Positions 8,572-17,933 of a stretch of DNA of 64,000 nucleotides are shown in pieces. Both the position numbers and the translations under genes were made by a program. Origin of the DNA: Colwellia sp. 20A7 (lineage in GTDB: Bacteria; Pseudomonadota; Gammaproteobacteria; Enterobacterales; Alteromonadaceae); assembly GCF_009832865.1 (NCBI RefSeq), contig NZ_CP047130.1:1922001-1986000 (forward strand), written 5' to 3'. Positions within the stretch are counted from its first letter, which is position 1. Each line of letters begins with the position of its first letter. A model generated the notes under the pieces. That model was not told the origin of the DNA. It did no database searches and saw nothing but the letters and a program-made list of their open reading frames with translations.

Positions 8572-9393
8572 ATGTCTCAGACAGCAGCAAAAATTCAAAC
8601 AGCCACACCTATGTTATCAGTTAACAATATAGAAGTTGTTTATGATGAAGTTATTCAGGTACTTCGTGGGGTTTCTTTAGATGTACCAGAAGGAGATGTT
8701 GTTACTTTACTTGGACCTAACGGGGCAGGGAAATCGACAACCTTAAAAGCAATTTCAGGGCTTTTAAAGACAGAATATGGTGAAGTTACTAAAGGTGATA
8801 TCACTTTTATGGGTGAGCGTATCGATAAAAAGAATGCAGAAGATGTTGTGCGTAGTGGTCTTTTTCAGGTAATGGAAGGGCGTCGTATTATTGAAGATAT
8901 GACATCAATTGAAAACCTTAAATTAGGTGCTTATACCCGAAAAGATTCACAAATAAATCAAGATATAGAAATGGTCTTTCATTATTTTCCTCGGTTAAAA
9001 GAGCGTACTGGTTTAGCAGGGTATTTGTCGGGTGGCGAACAGCAAATGTTAGCGATTGGCAGAGCATTAATGGCCCGTCCTAAAATGATTTGTTTGGATG
9101 AGCCATCAATGGGTTTGTCACCGTTGTTAGTAAAAGAAGTTTTTGGAATTATTAAGAAAATAAATGTAGATCAAGGTATTACCATGTTGTTGGTTGAGCA
9201 AAATGCTAACTATGCAATAAAGGCTGCTGACTATGGGTACATTATGGAGTCAGGAAAAATAGTGCTTGATGGTACGCAAGAACAATTATTGAGTAATGAA
9301 GATGTGAAAGAGTTTTATTTAGGTGGCGGTAATGAAGAGCGGAAAAGCTTTAAGAACCTAAAATCTTATAAACGACGTAAACGTTGGTTGTAA
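8572..9393 (+). CDS. Branched-chain-type ABC transporter ATP-binding protein (LivF-like)
   Basis: A 273-residue ATPase, the LivF/BraG-type partner of the ATPase at 2123. Walker A (GPNGAGKST) is at 48-56, the signature LSGGEQQ at 152-158, and Walker B (MICLDEPSMGLSP) follows. The glycine-glutamate-glycine-rich FQVMEGRRIIEDM segment is typical of LivF. The last 16 residues (KSFKNLKSYKRRKRWL) form an unusual, strongly basic tail not normally present in LivF. The gene is separated from the binding-protein gene by 242 bases containing a tandem repeat and two hairpins, so it may be expressed at a lower level. Confidence 0.92.
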   Translation: MSQTAAKIQTATPMLSVNNIEVVYDEVIQVLRGVSLDVPEGDVVTLLGPNGAGKSTTLKAISGLLKTEYGEVTKGDITFMGERIDKKNAEDVVRSGLFQVMEGRRIIEDMTSIENLKLGAYTRKDSQINQDIEMVFHYFPRLKERTGLAGYLSGGEQQMLAIGRALMARPKMICLDEPSMGLSPLLVKEVFGIIKKINVDQGITMLLVEQNANYAIKAADYGYIMESGKIVLDGTQEQLLSNEDVKEFYLGGGNEERKSFKNLKSYKRRKRWL

Positions 9394-9562
9394 AATTGTA
9401 CCTGACTATTAATTACCCTTTGTAAGTTTGCTCAGAAAACTAGTCACTTTACCTTAGGCCTTAGCTTATCTTGTAAACATCGAATGGGTTGACGGCTACC
9501 TGAAAAGTACATAGTAAACTTAAATAATATTAAACGTTATCACAAGAGGTTATCGAGTAACC

Positions 9563-10813
9563 ATGAATAAATACTTTTACGAGAGTGAGTGCCAAAGCTC
9601 ACCATTGCGAGAGCAAGCATTAATAGGGCGTTTGGCAGACTTTATCAATTATGCTAAACAGGAATGTGATCACTATAAAGAAACGCTAGCTCATATTGAT
9701 GGGGAGAAAATCACTAGCCGTGAATTGTTAGCCCAACTTCCTATTACTCGAAAGTCTGATTTAATTCGTTTGCAGGCTAAGCATTCTCCTTTGGGAGGGG
9801 TGAACGCTGCAAAAGCTAATTTAGGTCGAATCTTTCAATCGCCTGGCCCTATTTATGATCCTGAAAACACGAAAGATGATTGGTGGCGTATGGGACAAGC
9901 TTTTTACGCCGCGGGATTTAGGCAAGGTGAAATTGTTCAGAATTGTTTGTCTTATCATTTAACGCCTGGCGGTTTTATACTTGATTCAGGCGCTAGAGCT
10001 TGTGGTTGTGTCGTGATCCCTGCAGGTCCAGGACAAACAGATCAACAACTCGATATTATTGAACACTTAAAACCACAAGGCTATGCCGGTACTCCTTCAT
10101 TTTTAAAAATATTATTGGATAAAGCCAAAGCTGAAAACCGAGACGTATCTAGTTTAACTAAGGCTTTGGTCACAGGTGAAGCTTTACCTAAATCCTTAAG
10201 AGCGGAGTTCTCTGCTGCAGGAATTGATACTTTGCAGGCCTATGCGACTGCTGATGTTGGTCTTATTGGCTTTGAATCACAAATTGATGATGGTTTAATT
10301 ATTGCTGAAGACCTACTTGTTGAAATAGTACGTCCAGGCAGTTTAGAGCCTGTTGCTGAAGGCGAAGTGGGCGAGGTTGTTGTTACTAGTTTTAATGTAG
10401 ATTACCCACTTATTCGTTTTGCTACCGGAGATTTATCTGCAGTGAAGTTAGGCGTAAGCGACTGCGGTCGAACTAATATGCGTATTAAGGGATGGTTAGG
10501 GCGTGCAGACCAAACAACTAAAGTTAAAGGTATGTTTGTTCATGCAAATCAAATTGAGCAGGTTAGGCAAGTATATCCATACATTGCTAAGATGCGTTTA
10601 CTGGTCTCGCAAGTTAATTACAATGATAAAATGCACTTACAGTGCGAATTAACTGATGATAAATACTTGGACGAAGATGTTACAAGTACGCTTGATAGTA
10701 TTAGTAGCACACTGAAAAAGGTTACAAAATTAACAGGAACGATAGAGTTTGTTGCAACTGGAACGCTTGCTGATGATGGCAAAGTTATTGATGATGTTCG
10801 AACTATTGATTGA
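9563..10813 (+). CDS. PaaK-like adenylate-forming protein with degenerate P-loop
   Basis: A 416-residue protein of the phenylacetate-CoA ligase (PaaK) family by its overall layout: LPITRKSDL near residues 59-67, YATADVGLIG at 227-236 in place of the usual YG-SE motif, and the RFATGDLS segment at 285-292, followed by a small C-terminal domain. The usual phosphate-binding loop (SSGTTGKP in PaaK) is replaced by IFQSPGPIYDPE at about 90-101. The same position therefore lacks the Ser/Thr/Gly loop that holds ATP. It may be a divergent ligase of a transporter-linked subfamily or have lost adenylation activity. It lies downstream of the LivF-like gene and upstream of a PaaI-like thioesterase, again suggesting CoA chemistry on the imported acid. 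Confidence 0.75.
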   Translation: MNKYFYESECQSSPLREQALIGRLADFINYAKQECDHYKETLAHIDGEKITSRELLAQLPITRKSDLIRLQAKHSPLGGVNAAKANLGRIFQSPGPIYDPENTKDDWWRMGQAFYAAGFRQGEIVQNCLSYHLTPGGFILDSGARACGCVVIPAGPGQTDQQLDIIEHLKPQGYAGTPSFLKILLDKAKAENRDVSSLTKALVTGEALPKSLRAEFSAAGIDTLQAYATADVGLIGFESQIDDGLIIAEDLLVEIVRPGSLEPVAEGEVGEVVVTSFNVDYPLIRFATGDLSAVKLGVSDCGRTNMRIKGWLGRADQTTKVKGMFVHANQIEQVRQVYPYIAKMRLLVSQVNYNDKMHLQCELTDDKYLDEDVTSTLDSISSTLKKVTKLTGTIEFVATGTLADDGKVIDDVRTID

Positions 10814-10899
10814 TTGATTTATAACAATTAAGTTAAGTCGAATTAAGATAAAGCAAGTTCCAAGCTGGGCTTAATTAAATCTAATATTAAGGAATAAAT

Positions 10900-11397
10900 A
10901 TGGAAATCAAAGCTTTTCAAGACTGTTACCCGGAAGAACTAAGTCATTGTTATGGATGTGGTAAAAATAATAGTCATGGCCATCAGTTAAAAAGTTTTTG
11001 GCAAAATATTGATAAAGAAAATTTATTAGCGAGTACAACAATCGCCCATTATATGCCGGAAGACATTTATACCGCAATTCCGGGCTTTGTTTATGGTGGT
11101 ATGCTTGCTTCGCTGATCGATTGTCATGGTACTGGCAGTGCCTCTGCAATGGCTTATCTTGCTCAAAATCGTGAAATGGGTAGTGCACCTGCATTACGGT
11201 TTGTAACCGGTGCATTGAACATTAATTACTTAGCGCCAACACCACAAGGTGTTGAATTAACGTTAATAGGGCATTTTAGTGAAGTAAAAGAAAGAAAAGT
11301 TATTGTTGATATAACTTTGTCTGCTGATGACACTGTTTGTGTCAAAGGGCAGGTGATTGCCGTACTGATGCCTGAAGGTATGACACCTAAAAGCTAA
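10900..11397 (+). CDS. PaaI-family hotdog thioesterase
   Basis: A 165-residue hotdog-fold protein. It has the N-terminal CYGCGKNNSHG motif (C17, C20) common in this PaaI-like subgroup, then PGFVYGGMLASLIDCHGTGSA, the region that corresponds to the catalytic GG...LxD helix of PaaI-type thioesterases. Such enzymes hydrolyse acyl- or aryl-CoA thioesters. In this place it may rescue CoA from dead-end thioesters made by the adjacent ligases. It is the last gene of the module; the IS256 element is inserted 32 bases after its stop, so the gene itself is intact. Confidence 0.8.
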   Translation: MEIKAFQDCYPEELSHCYGCGKNNSHGHQLKSFWQNIDKENLLASTTIAHYMPEDIYTAIPGFVYGGMLASLIDCHGTGSASAMAYLAQNREMGSAPALRFVTGALNINYLAPTPQGVELTLIGHFSEVKERKVIVDITLSADDTVCVKGQVIAVLMPEGMTPKS

Positions 11398-11421
11398 TGT
11401 GTATTACTATGTAATAGTGTG

Positions 11422-11429
11422 ATAATTCA
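11422..11429. repeat. Left target-site duplication of the IS256-family element
   Basis: ATAATTCA directly abuts the left inverted repeat and is repeated exactly at 12743-12750. Eight bases is a normal duplication length for IS256-family elements. Confidence 0.9.
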
Positions 11430-12742
11430 GACCCTGTAACAATATCTGTGTAAGTACCATTTTTAAATATAGTCTGAAATACGGTCTTCGAATTCAATCA
11501 TAAAACGATTCAAGGCCGATTTCCAATTCCTTATTGGCATAGTCCATTTTTTCGATGCTTGAGTAATGGCTAAGTAAATAACTTTCTTAGCTGAGTCATC
11601 GTTGGGAAATACCTTTCTGTTTTTAACCGCTTTGCGTATAACGCTGTTTAACGATTCTATCGCATTCGTTGTGTATATAGCCTTGCGGATATCATTCGGG
11701 TAAATGAATAAGGTATTGAGATTATCCCAATGACGTCGCCAGGAAGCTGATATGCTTGGGTATTTATCGTCCCAGCGTGCTGAGAATGCATCTAATGCCT
11801 TCAATGCTTGCTCTTCGTTTATGGCTTGGTAAATCGTTTTTAGGTCTTTGGTTACCGCTTTATAATCATTATAAGGCACAAATTTCAGCGAATTCCTTAC
11901 CATATGTACAATACATAACTGTATTTGAGTATTTTCAAAGGCGGTATTAATGGCATCAGGAAAGCCTTTTAAACCATCAACACAGGCAATAAGGATATCT
12001 TGAACGCCTCGGTTTTTGAGCTCGGTCAACACATTAAGCCAGAATTTAGCCCCTTCATTTTCAGAGAACCACATACCCAGTAAGTCCTTTTGCCCTGTGA
12101 CATCAACGCCTAGCGCTAAATAAACCGCTTTGTTGATAACCTTATTATCTTCTCTGATTTTTAGACGGATACAGTCCATATAAACGATAGGATAAACAGG
12201 CTCTAACGGCCTTGTTTGCCATTCATCGACTTTTTCAATAACCGCGTTGGTCACACGAGAAATTAAGGTGGGAGAGACTTCTGCGCCATAGAATTCATCA
12301 AACGAGTCGACGATATCGCGCGTCGTCATACCTTTGCCGTAAAGGTATAAAATCTTGTCGTCCATAGAGGTGAATCGTGTTTGATTTTTCTTTACGAGGA
12401 GCGGCTCGAAGCTACCATCACGGTCACGTGGTGTATTTAGCTCAAACTCTCCGTCCTCGGTTTTAACTTTTTTAGCGCTAAACCCGTTACGGTTGTTGGG
12501 CGTACTCGTTTTTTCATGTTTAGCGTAACCAAGGTGGTCGTCTAATTCGGCATTTAGTGCCGCTTCAACAGTAACCTTGGTTAGCATAGCTCTGAATTTA
12601 TCTAAATCTTCGCCTGTTTTAATACTTTTTGCGGCTTCTTTTGCAAAAGCTTCAAGTTCTTTATGGTTCATGTGTTTTACCTTTCTTTGATACCACTAGG
12701 GTAACTGATGAAAAGTACTTACACAAAATCTGTTACAGGCTC
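11430..12742. mobile_element. Complete IS256-family insertion sequence (1313 bp)
   Basis: The left end starts GACCCTGTAACA and the right end, read on the other strand, starts GAGCCTGTAACA. The two ends match at most positions over about 28 bases, to GTGTAAGTAC on both sides. The ends are flanked by a perfect 8-bp direct repeat, ATAATTCA. The element holds one full-length transposase gene on the minus strand. Intact ends, gene and target duplication suggest a fairly recent and possibly still mobile insertion. Confidence 0.95.
11463..12671 (-). CDS. IS256-family transposase
   Basis: A 402-residue DDE transposase of the mutator/IS256 type, normal length. The N-terminal DNA-binding part carries the AALNAELDDHLGYAKHE and NNRNG segments typical of the family. 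The likely catalytic residues are D166 (PIVYMDCIRL), D232 (IACVDGLKGF) and E339 (TTNAIESLN), with the conserved QLCIVHMVRNS segment at 251-261. No frameshift or stop is seen. The gene fills the element and reads leftward. Its base composition looks less AT-rich than neighbouring genes, as expected for a transferred element. Confidence 0.97.
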   Translation of the reverse strand: MNHKELEAFAKEAAKSIKTGEDLDKFRAMLTKVTVEAALNAELDDHLGYAKHEKTSTPNNRNGFSAKKVKTEDGEFELNTPRDRDGSFEPLLVKKNQTRFTSMDDKILYLYGKGMTTRDIVDSFDEFYGAEVSPTLISRVTNAVIEKVDEWQTRPLEPVYPIVYMDCIRLKIREDNKVINKAVYLALGVDVTGQKDLLGMWFSENEGAKFWLNVLTELKNRGVQDILIACVDGLKGFPDAINTAFENTQIQLCIVHMVRNSLKFVPYNDYKAVTKDLKTIYQAINEEQALKALDAFSARWDDKYPSISASWRRHWDNLNTLFIYPNDIRKAIYTTNAIESLNSVIRKAVKNRKVFPNDDSAKKVIYLAITQASKKWTMPIRNWKSALNRFMIEFEDRISDYI

Positions 12743-12750
12743 ATAATTCA
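12743..12750. repeat. Right target-site duplication of the IS256-family element
   Basis: ATAATTCA, identical to 11422-11429, directly after the right inverted repeat. Confidence 0.9.
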
Positions 12751-13060
12751 ACCTAGCGCAAGTTAATTAGTCTAAAACTGCTACAGGCTCGTAGCTGTTA
12801 TTGGGCTAATTAACTTTTAGACTCACTTTTAACCCACTTCTTGAACTGTCTTTTTAGCTAAGCGCTTACCCGCTAAACTCTTGCGATTCTAAATTTATAT
12901 CATACTCACAATTACCTTCGTAAGTTTCAAACCACCAAAGTATTTTATACAGTGAATTATTTCCACCATAAACAATCCTTTAGTTTGTTCTTGAATAACA
13001 TCACTACTGTCAACTTAACTATTAGCGATATCGTTATAAAAAAATCAGATATTACATGTT
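12751..13060. other. Non-coding gap with competing inverted repeats and an IS-end-like sequence
   Basis: No gene is seen. GTTAATTAG (12762-12770) can pair with CTAATTAAC (12806-12814), while the overlapping AGTCTAAAA (12769-12777) can pair with TTTTAGACT (12815-12823), so two helices compete. Inside is a small GCTAC-AGGCTC-GTAGC hairpin (12780-12795). The stretch 12769-12790 matches the right end of the neighbouring IS at 17 of 22 positions by hand alignment, including TACAGGCTC. The rest is featureless AT-rich sequence. Confidence 0.45.
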
Positions 13061-16000
13061 TTATCGGCTAAAGGAAGTCGACTTACTCGTAATTTGATGA
13101 GCAATTAAATATTTTTGGAAGTGGTCAGTGGCTAATGGTTTACTGTATAAATAACCTTGTAATTGTTCGCAGTGTAATCCAGCTAGAAATTTTAGTTGTT
13201 GATTAGTTTCAACGCCTTCAGCTACAACATTCATACCTAAGTTATGAGCGATAGTGATAATGGTAGCAACCATATTCCTACCTTTTTCAGACTCTTCAAT
13301 ATCATCGACAAAAGCTTTATCTATTTTTAAAGTGTTAAGCGGGAATTTTTTCAAATACGCTAAAGAGGAGTAGCCTGTGCCAAAATCGTCTAGGGATAAA
13401 TGAATACCCATAGCTCTTATTTGTAACATCGTTTCGATAGCACTTTGCGGAGAGTTCATGACTGTACCTTCGGTAATCTCCAACTCTAAATGCTTGGGTG
13501 GTAACTTACTCTCTTTTAAAATATTTGCTATTTGTGCAACTAAGTTAGATTGAGTAAATTGTACCGCAGACAAGTTTACAGCGACTCGGCCATCGAATAA
13601 GCCGGCATCGACCCATTTTTTTGTAGCAAAGCAGGCTTTTCTTAATACTATTTCCCCTATCTCAATAATCTGTCCCGTTTCCTCTGAGACAGGAATGAAA
13701 GTAACAGGGCTTATAATACCTTTACTAGGTGTTTCGAAGCGAACTAATGCCTCCATTCCTGAAATTTTTCCACTCGCAATTTCAATTTTTGGCTGATAGT
13801 AAACAGAAAATGAATCATCTTTTAAACCATGTCGAATTAAACTTTCTATTTGTAATCGTTTTACTGCTTGTTTGTTCATGGAATCACTGAAGAATTGGTA
13901 TTTATTACCGCCATTACCTTTTGCATGATACATCGCTGTATCAGCATTTTTTAGGAGCTCGTGACCTGTATTGCCGTCTTCAGGAAACAATACAACACCA
14001 ATACTACTGTACAAGACTATTTCTTGGTTTTTTATTTTGAAGGGGATAGCTACCGTACGTAAGATATCTTTGGCTAATGAAGTAATAGTATGTATATCAT
14101 TAGTGCCTTCAAGGATAATACTAAACTCATCACCTCCTAATCGATAAACGGTATCTTGTTTACGTCTGAGCGTTAACATTCTCTTAGCCATTTGACATAA
14201 AATAGCATCACCTATTTGATGTCCCATAGAGTCATTGATTTTTTTAAAGTTATCTAAATCAAATACGAGTATGGCATGATTAATATTATTATTTACTAAT
14301 CGAGCTTGGTTAGCTTGAAAATATGAACGATTAGGTAAACCGGTTAATAGGTCTGAGCTGGCTAATTTTTTCAATTCAGATTCTATTTCTTTACGTTTTG
14401 TTATATCGGAAAAAACACCAACAAAATGAGATATTTTGTTATTTTCGTCATGAAGAATATCTAAATTTAAATCAGCAAAAAATTTACTACCATCAGCTCG
14501 TAAACTTTCTATTTCACCATGCCAACTACCTTTCGTGACTAAATGTTGCTTAATATTTTGAGTGAAGCTTTTAGGGTATTGTTTGAACGTGATCGGTTGG
14601 CCGATCATTTGATCTCTTGCTTGTTTTGTTATACGTTGAAAGGCTTTATTAATATCTACAATATTAAATTGACGATCATAGATAACAACGGCATCTGATA
14701 TATTTTGTATGCATCGAGCAAATAATTTTAAACTTTCTTCAGCTTTTTTTATTTTACTAATATCTTTAAGTGTACCGGTCATACGTGAAGGATTATTCTT
14801 GTCATCACGTTCGACTATTTTTCCTCGATCTAAAATCCAAATCCATTGATTGTTTTTATCTTTAACTCGGTAAGTTGCTTCAAAATGTTCTGTTTTTTCA
14901 GAAACATGATCAGCTAGCGCACTTTTTACTTTTTCAATATCGTGTTCATGTATGTTAGTTTCTTTATTACCATTGTGATATGTATGGGCACTTTTATTTC
15001 GAGTGCCATCTTGAGGAAACTCTAAAACTCCCCAAATATTAGAACGATATATTTTGTCTGTGATAATGTTCCAATCCCACATCTCATCGCCACTGCCCCA
15101 AAGTGATAGCTTTAAGCGTTCTTCACTTTCTTTTATCTGTGAGTTATAGTGTTTTTTGTTTTTATATTGTTGAAATATATAAATTAAAAACAATAAAGAG
15201 ATAAATGTATAGACCGTTATCATACTTGCTGATAACCACCAAGGTGGTAATATTCTTACATTTAATCGACTCAGTTTAGCTTGTTGAGGATAATGAACAT
15301 CAAAGGCTTGTACTTCAAATATATAATCACCTGGGCTTAAATTGGTGTAAGTAGCCCGGTTGTTATATCTTCCTGTATTAATAGAAGCATCAATCCAATC
15401 AGTTTCCAGTTCTACTAACCTATATTTGTAGCGTAGTTGATTATTAAGTTTTGCATTAGGAGAGACAAATTCGAAACTTATAGGAGATTGCTTGTAGGCT
15501 AATTCGAGTAATGCTAAATTATTTAGTTGTTTTTTAAGGGTAAAAGAAGCAGGTGCATTGGTTAATTCTTCTGTCTCATCTATTTTAATCGGGACTTTTT
15601 TATTAGCAACATAAAGATTTGTGAATATTGGCGCGGTAATATTTTGTTTTATTTTTAGTAGTTCATCGGGACTAAACTGATAAAACCCATTGGGACTACC
15701 AAAAAACATTTCACCATTACTTGACTTAAAGGCTGCTGATTCCTGGAATTCAGGGGTGTTGATATCAAAGTCTAAATCAAACTTTATTATTTTTTCTGTT
15801 GTAAGTGATATAGAGTTTATACTTGTATTTGTTGCTACCCAAATATTTTCATTATTATCAACCAATAACGAGGCAATATAATTGTTTTGTAAACCATTAT
15901 TCTCATTGAATGTATAGTTTTCTTTATCATTAAGGACTGTTAAGCCTTGAGATTCGGTGCCTAATAGAAAATTATTATTATGCATCCAAATGTTATTGAT

Positions 16001-17689
16001 TAAACTGTTATTAATAATGTCTGTTAATTTTTTACTCGTCTCTTCATAAGAATAATTATATGTATCAAAGGTAAATGCTTGATTATTTTTTGATAAAAGA
16101 AAAAGTTTATCCCCATTAACTTGAAAGTTAATGAATTTACTTCTATTACGCGTTGGGTAAACAGTAAATGTGTTTTGTTCTATTTGATATTGTGTTAAAA
16201 AATCATTGTTATTAAGGTACCAAAGGCTTTCTCTTATTTTTACTACAAAGTTATCAATAGGGTGGTTTGACTCATTTAACCAAGCCTTATGTTCTGTAGT
16301 ACTATTATTATTTATATCATATTGATAAAGTCTCCCACTTTCTGTCCTGAGAAAAAGTTGTTCACTATTAGTTGATATAACCTGCCAAATATTTTCATTT
16401 AAATTCAGTTTACTTTTAGTTAATACTTTTGTTTTAGATAAGCTAAACAACCCATTTTTTTCTGTAGATAACCAAATGGTACCGTCAGAGCTTTCTGCAA
16501 AAGATTCAACGCGATAACCTTGACCATTATCTTTAGCTAGACCATGATAAATAAAATCTTTCAATGCTGAATATTGATTGACTCCTCCACCGTAACTAGC
16601 GAGCCACATATTATTATTGTTGTCACGATAGATATCCATTAACCAGTTGTCACTTATAGACGTTGATTTTGGATTGCTTTGGTAGCTTTGAACTTTTTTG
16701 TTTAATAAGTCAATGGTATTTAAACCATTATGAGTCGCTAACCAAATGTGACTTTCATCATATTGAGCAATGGTTCTAACCGTATTAGATAATAGTACTT
16801 GATGAATATTGGTATCATTTGGGGTTGTTGTTAAATGTGAAATTAATTGGTAACGGTCATCAACAATATATAAACCATTATTTGTCGCTAGCCAGTATTG
16901 ATTGTCAATGGTTTTCATATCAAACAAAGCTGTGGCTGTAATTGATAGGTTGTGTTTGTTTTGCTTATTAAGTGAGCCTATATAATTGAGTTTTTTGCTC
17001 AGTAAGTGAATACCATTATCGTAACTCCCTAGCCAATATGTACCTGCATTATCTTGGAAGATGGTTTTAATTTCTTTAAATACTTCATTGTAATTTCGGA
17101 TATAAAGGTGTTGAAATGTTATATCCTTAACAGGCGTTGTAACTGATAATGTCTGTAACCCTTCGGTTGTAGATATCCATAACAAAGGTTGCTCTTGTTC
17201 TTCCTTTGTTGAGGTGCGTTTATTCTGATAAATATCCCATATAACGTTGTCTTTTAGGGATAAATTATTACTCTCTTCATGAATAAAATTATTGAAGTTA
17301 TCAAGTTCAACGTTATAGCGACTTAAGCCATTTTCTGTACCTACCCAGAGCGTTTCTTCACTATCAATGAATATTTTACGAATAATGTTATCAGCAATTG
17401 AGTACTTATCATTAGTATTATGCCTATAGACAACAATATTATTGCCATCATAACGGTTTAAACCATCTTCTGTCGCAAACCAGATAAACCCTTGGCTGTC
17501 TTGTGTGATACTAAATACATTGGAGTTTGATAATCCGTCTAATGTTGATAGTTGATTAAATTTGAGGAGGTTATTACTAAAAACGTTTTCTGTAGAAAGG
17601 GGGCTGCTTGTTAATAAATCAGCAGCATAAATATTTATCGATAGGGTTGTTAATAAAATAGTGCTTATAATCTTTTTTATAATTACCAT
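13061..17689 (-). CDS. Membrane sensor with beta-propellers, PAS, GGDEF and EAL domains
   Basis: A very long sensory protein predicted to make and/or degrade cyclic di-GMP. I prefer the ATG at 17689, which gives a clean signal peptide (MVIIKKIISTILLTTLSINIYA); an in-frame GTG at 17758 with a weak AGG upstream would add 23 residues. Positions below count from the GTG. Two-component-regulator propeller repeats (IWFATEDGLNRYD, LWVGTENGLSRY and similar) fill about 60-740 in the periplasm. A Y_Y_Y domain spans about 765-835 and one membrane helix about 843-865. Two PAS domains start near 881 and 1009. GGDEF (intact, with RKQD inhibitory site five residues before) is at 1208-1212. An EAL domain begins with EALVRF near 1336 and keeps DDFGTGYSSL and EGVE. 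All motifs look intact, so direction of activity is open. Confidence 0.9.
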   Translation of the reverse strand: MVIIKKIISTILLTTLSINIYAADLLTSSPLSTENVFSNNLLKFNQLSTLDGLSNSNVFSITQDSQGFIWFATEDGLNRYDGNNIVVYRHNTNDKYSIADNIIRKIFIDSEETLWVGTENGLSRYNVELDNFNNFIHEESNNLSLKDNVIWDIYQNKRTSTKEEQEQPLLWISTTEGLQTLSVTTPVKDITFQHLYIRNYNEVFKEIKTIFQDNAGTYWLGSYDNGIHLLSKKLNYIGSLNKQNKHNLSITATALFDMKTIDNQYWLATNNGLYIVDDRYQLISHLTTTPNDTNIHQVLLSNTVRTIAQYDESHIWLATHNGLNTIDLLNKKVQSYQSNPKSTSISDNWLMDIYRDNNNNMWLASYGGGVNQYSALKDFIYHGLAKDNGQGYRVESFAESSDGTIWLSTEKNGLFSLSKTKVLTKSKLNLNENIWQVISTNSEQLFLRTESGRLYQYDINNNSTTEHKAWLNESNHPIDNFVVKIRESLWYLNNNDFLTQYQIEQNTFTVYPTRNRSKFINFQVNGDKLFLLSKNNQAFTFDTYNYSYEETSKKLTDIINNSLINNIWMHNNNFLLGTESQGLTVLNDKENYTFNENNGLQNNYIASLLVDNNENIWVATNTSINSISLTTEKIIKFDLDFDINTPEFQESAAFKSSNGEMFFGSPNGFYQFSPDELLKIKQNITAPIFTNLYVANKKVPIKIDETEELTNAPASFTLKKQLNNLALLELAYKQSPISFEFVSPNAKLNNQLRYKYRLVELETDWIDASINTGRYNNRATYTNLSPGDYIFEVQAFDVHYPQQAKLSRLNVRILPPWWLSASMITVYTFISLLFLIYIFQQYKNKKHYNSQIKESEERLKLSLWGSGDEMWDWNIITDKIYRSNIWGVLEFPQDGTRNKSAHTYHNGNKETNIHEHDIEKVKSALADHVSEKTEHFEATYRVKDKNNQWIWILDRGKIVERDDKNNPSRMTGTLKDISKIKKAEESLKLFARCIQNISDAVVIYDRQFNIVDINKAFQRITKQARDQMIGQPITFKQYPKSFTQNIKQHLVTKGSWHGEIESLRADGSKFFADLNLDILHDENNKISHFVGVFSDITKRKEIESELKKLASSDLLTGLPNRSYFQANQARLVNNNINHAILVFDLDNFKKINDSMGHQIGDAILCQMAKRMLTLRRKQDTVYRLGGDEFSIILEGTNDIHTITSLAKDILRTVAIPFKIKNQEIVLYSSIGVVLFPEDGNTGHELLKNADTAMYHAKGNGGNKYQFFSDSMNKQAVKRLQIESLIRHGLKDDSFSVYYQPKIEIASGKISGMEALVRFETPSKGIISPVTFIPVSEETGQIIEIGEIVLRKACFATKKWVDAGLFDGRVAVNLSAVQFTQSNLVAQIANILKESKLPPKHLELEITEGTVMNSPQSAIETMLQIRAMGIHLSLDDFGTGYSSLAYLKKFPLNTLKIDKAFVDDIEESEKGRNMVATIITIAHNLGMNVVAEGVETNQQLKFLAGLHCEQLQGYLYSKPLATDHFQKYLIAHQITSKSTSFSR

Positions 17690-17933
17690 CAGCGGTATTT
17701 TATTGGCAATTAAATATAAAGTAATAATCGCAATCAATGTAAATAAATATGGCAGCACAGCACAACCTAGTTCGATTTAAAGTAAAAGAAATGCAAAGCA
17801 TTATTGTTTTTTATACAAAAATAGAAAAATAAGGTTTGTACCATTTAAAATCATGCGCCGCATTAAGTCAACTTTTCTCTATAATTGTTTTAAGCGCTAA
17901 TAATTATCTATTCATATACTTATATCGGCAGTA

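Noticed and set aside
10907..11215. 102-codon open frame opposite the thioesterase gene
   Set aside because: It lies wholly antisense to a well-supported PaaI-like gene and has no family resemblance.
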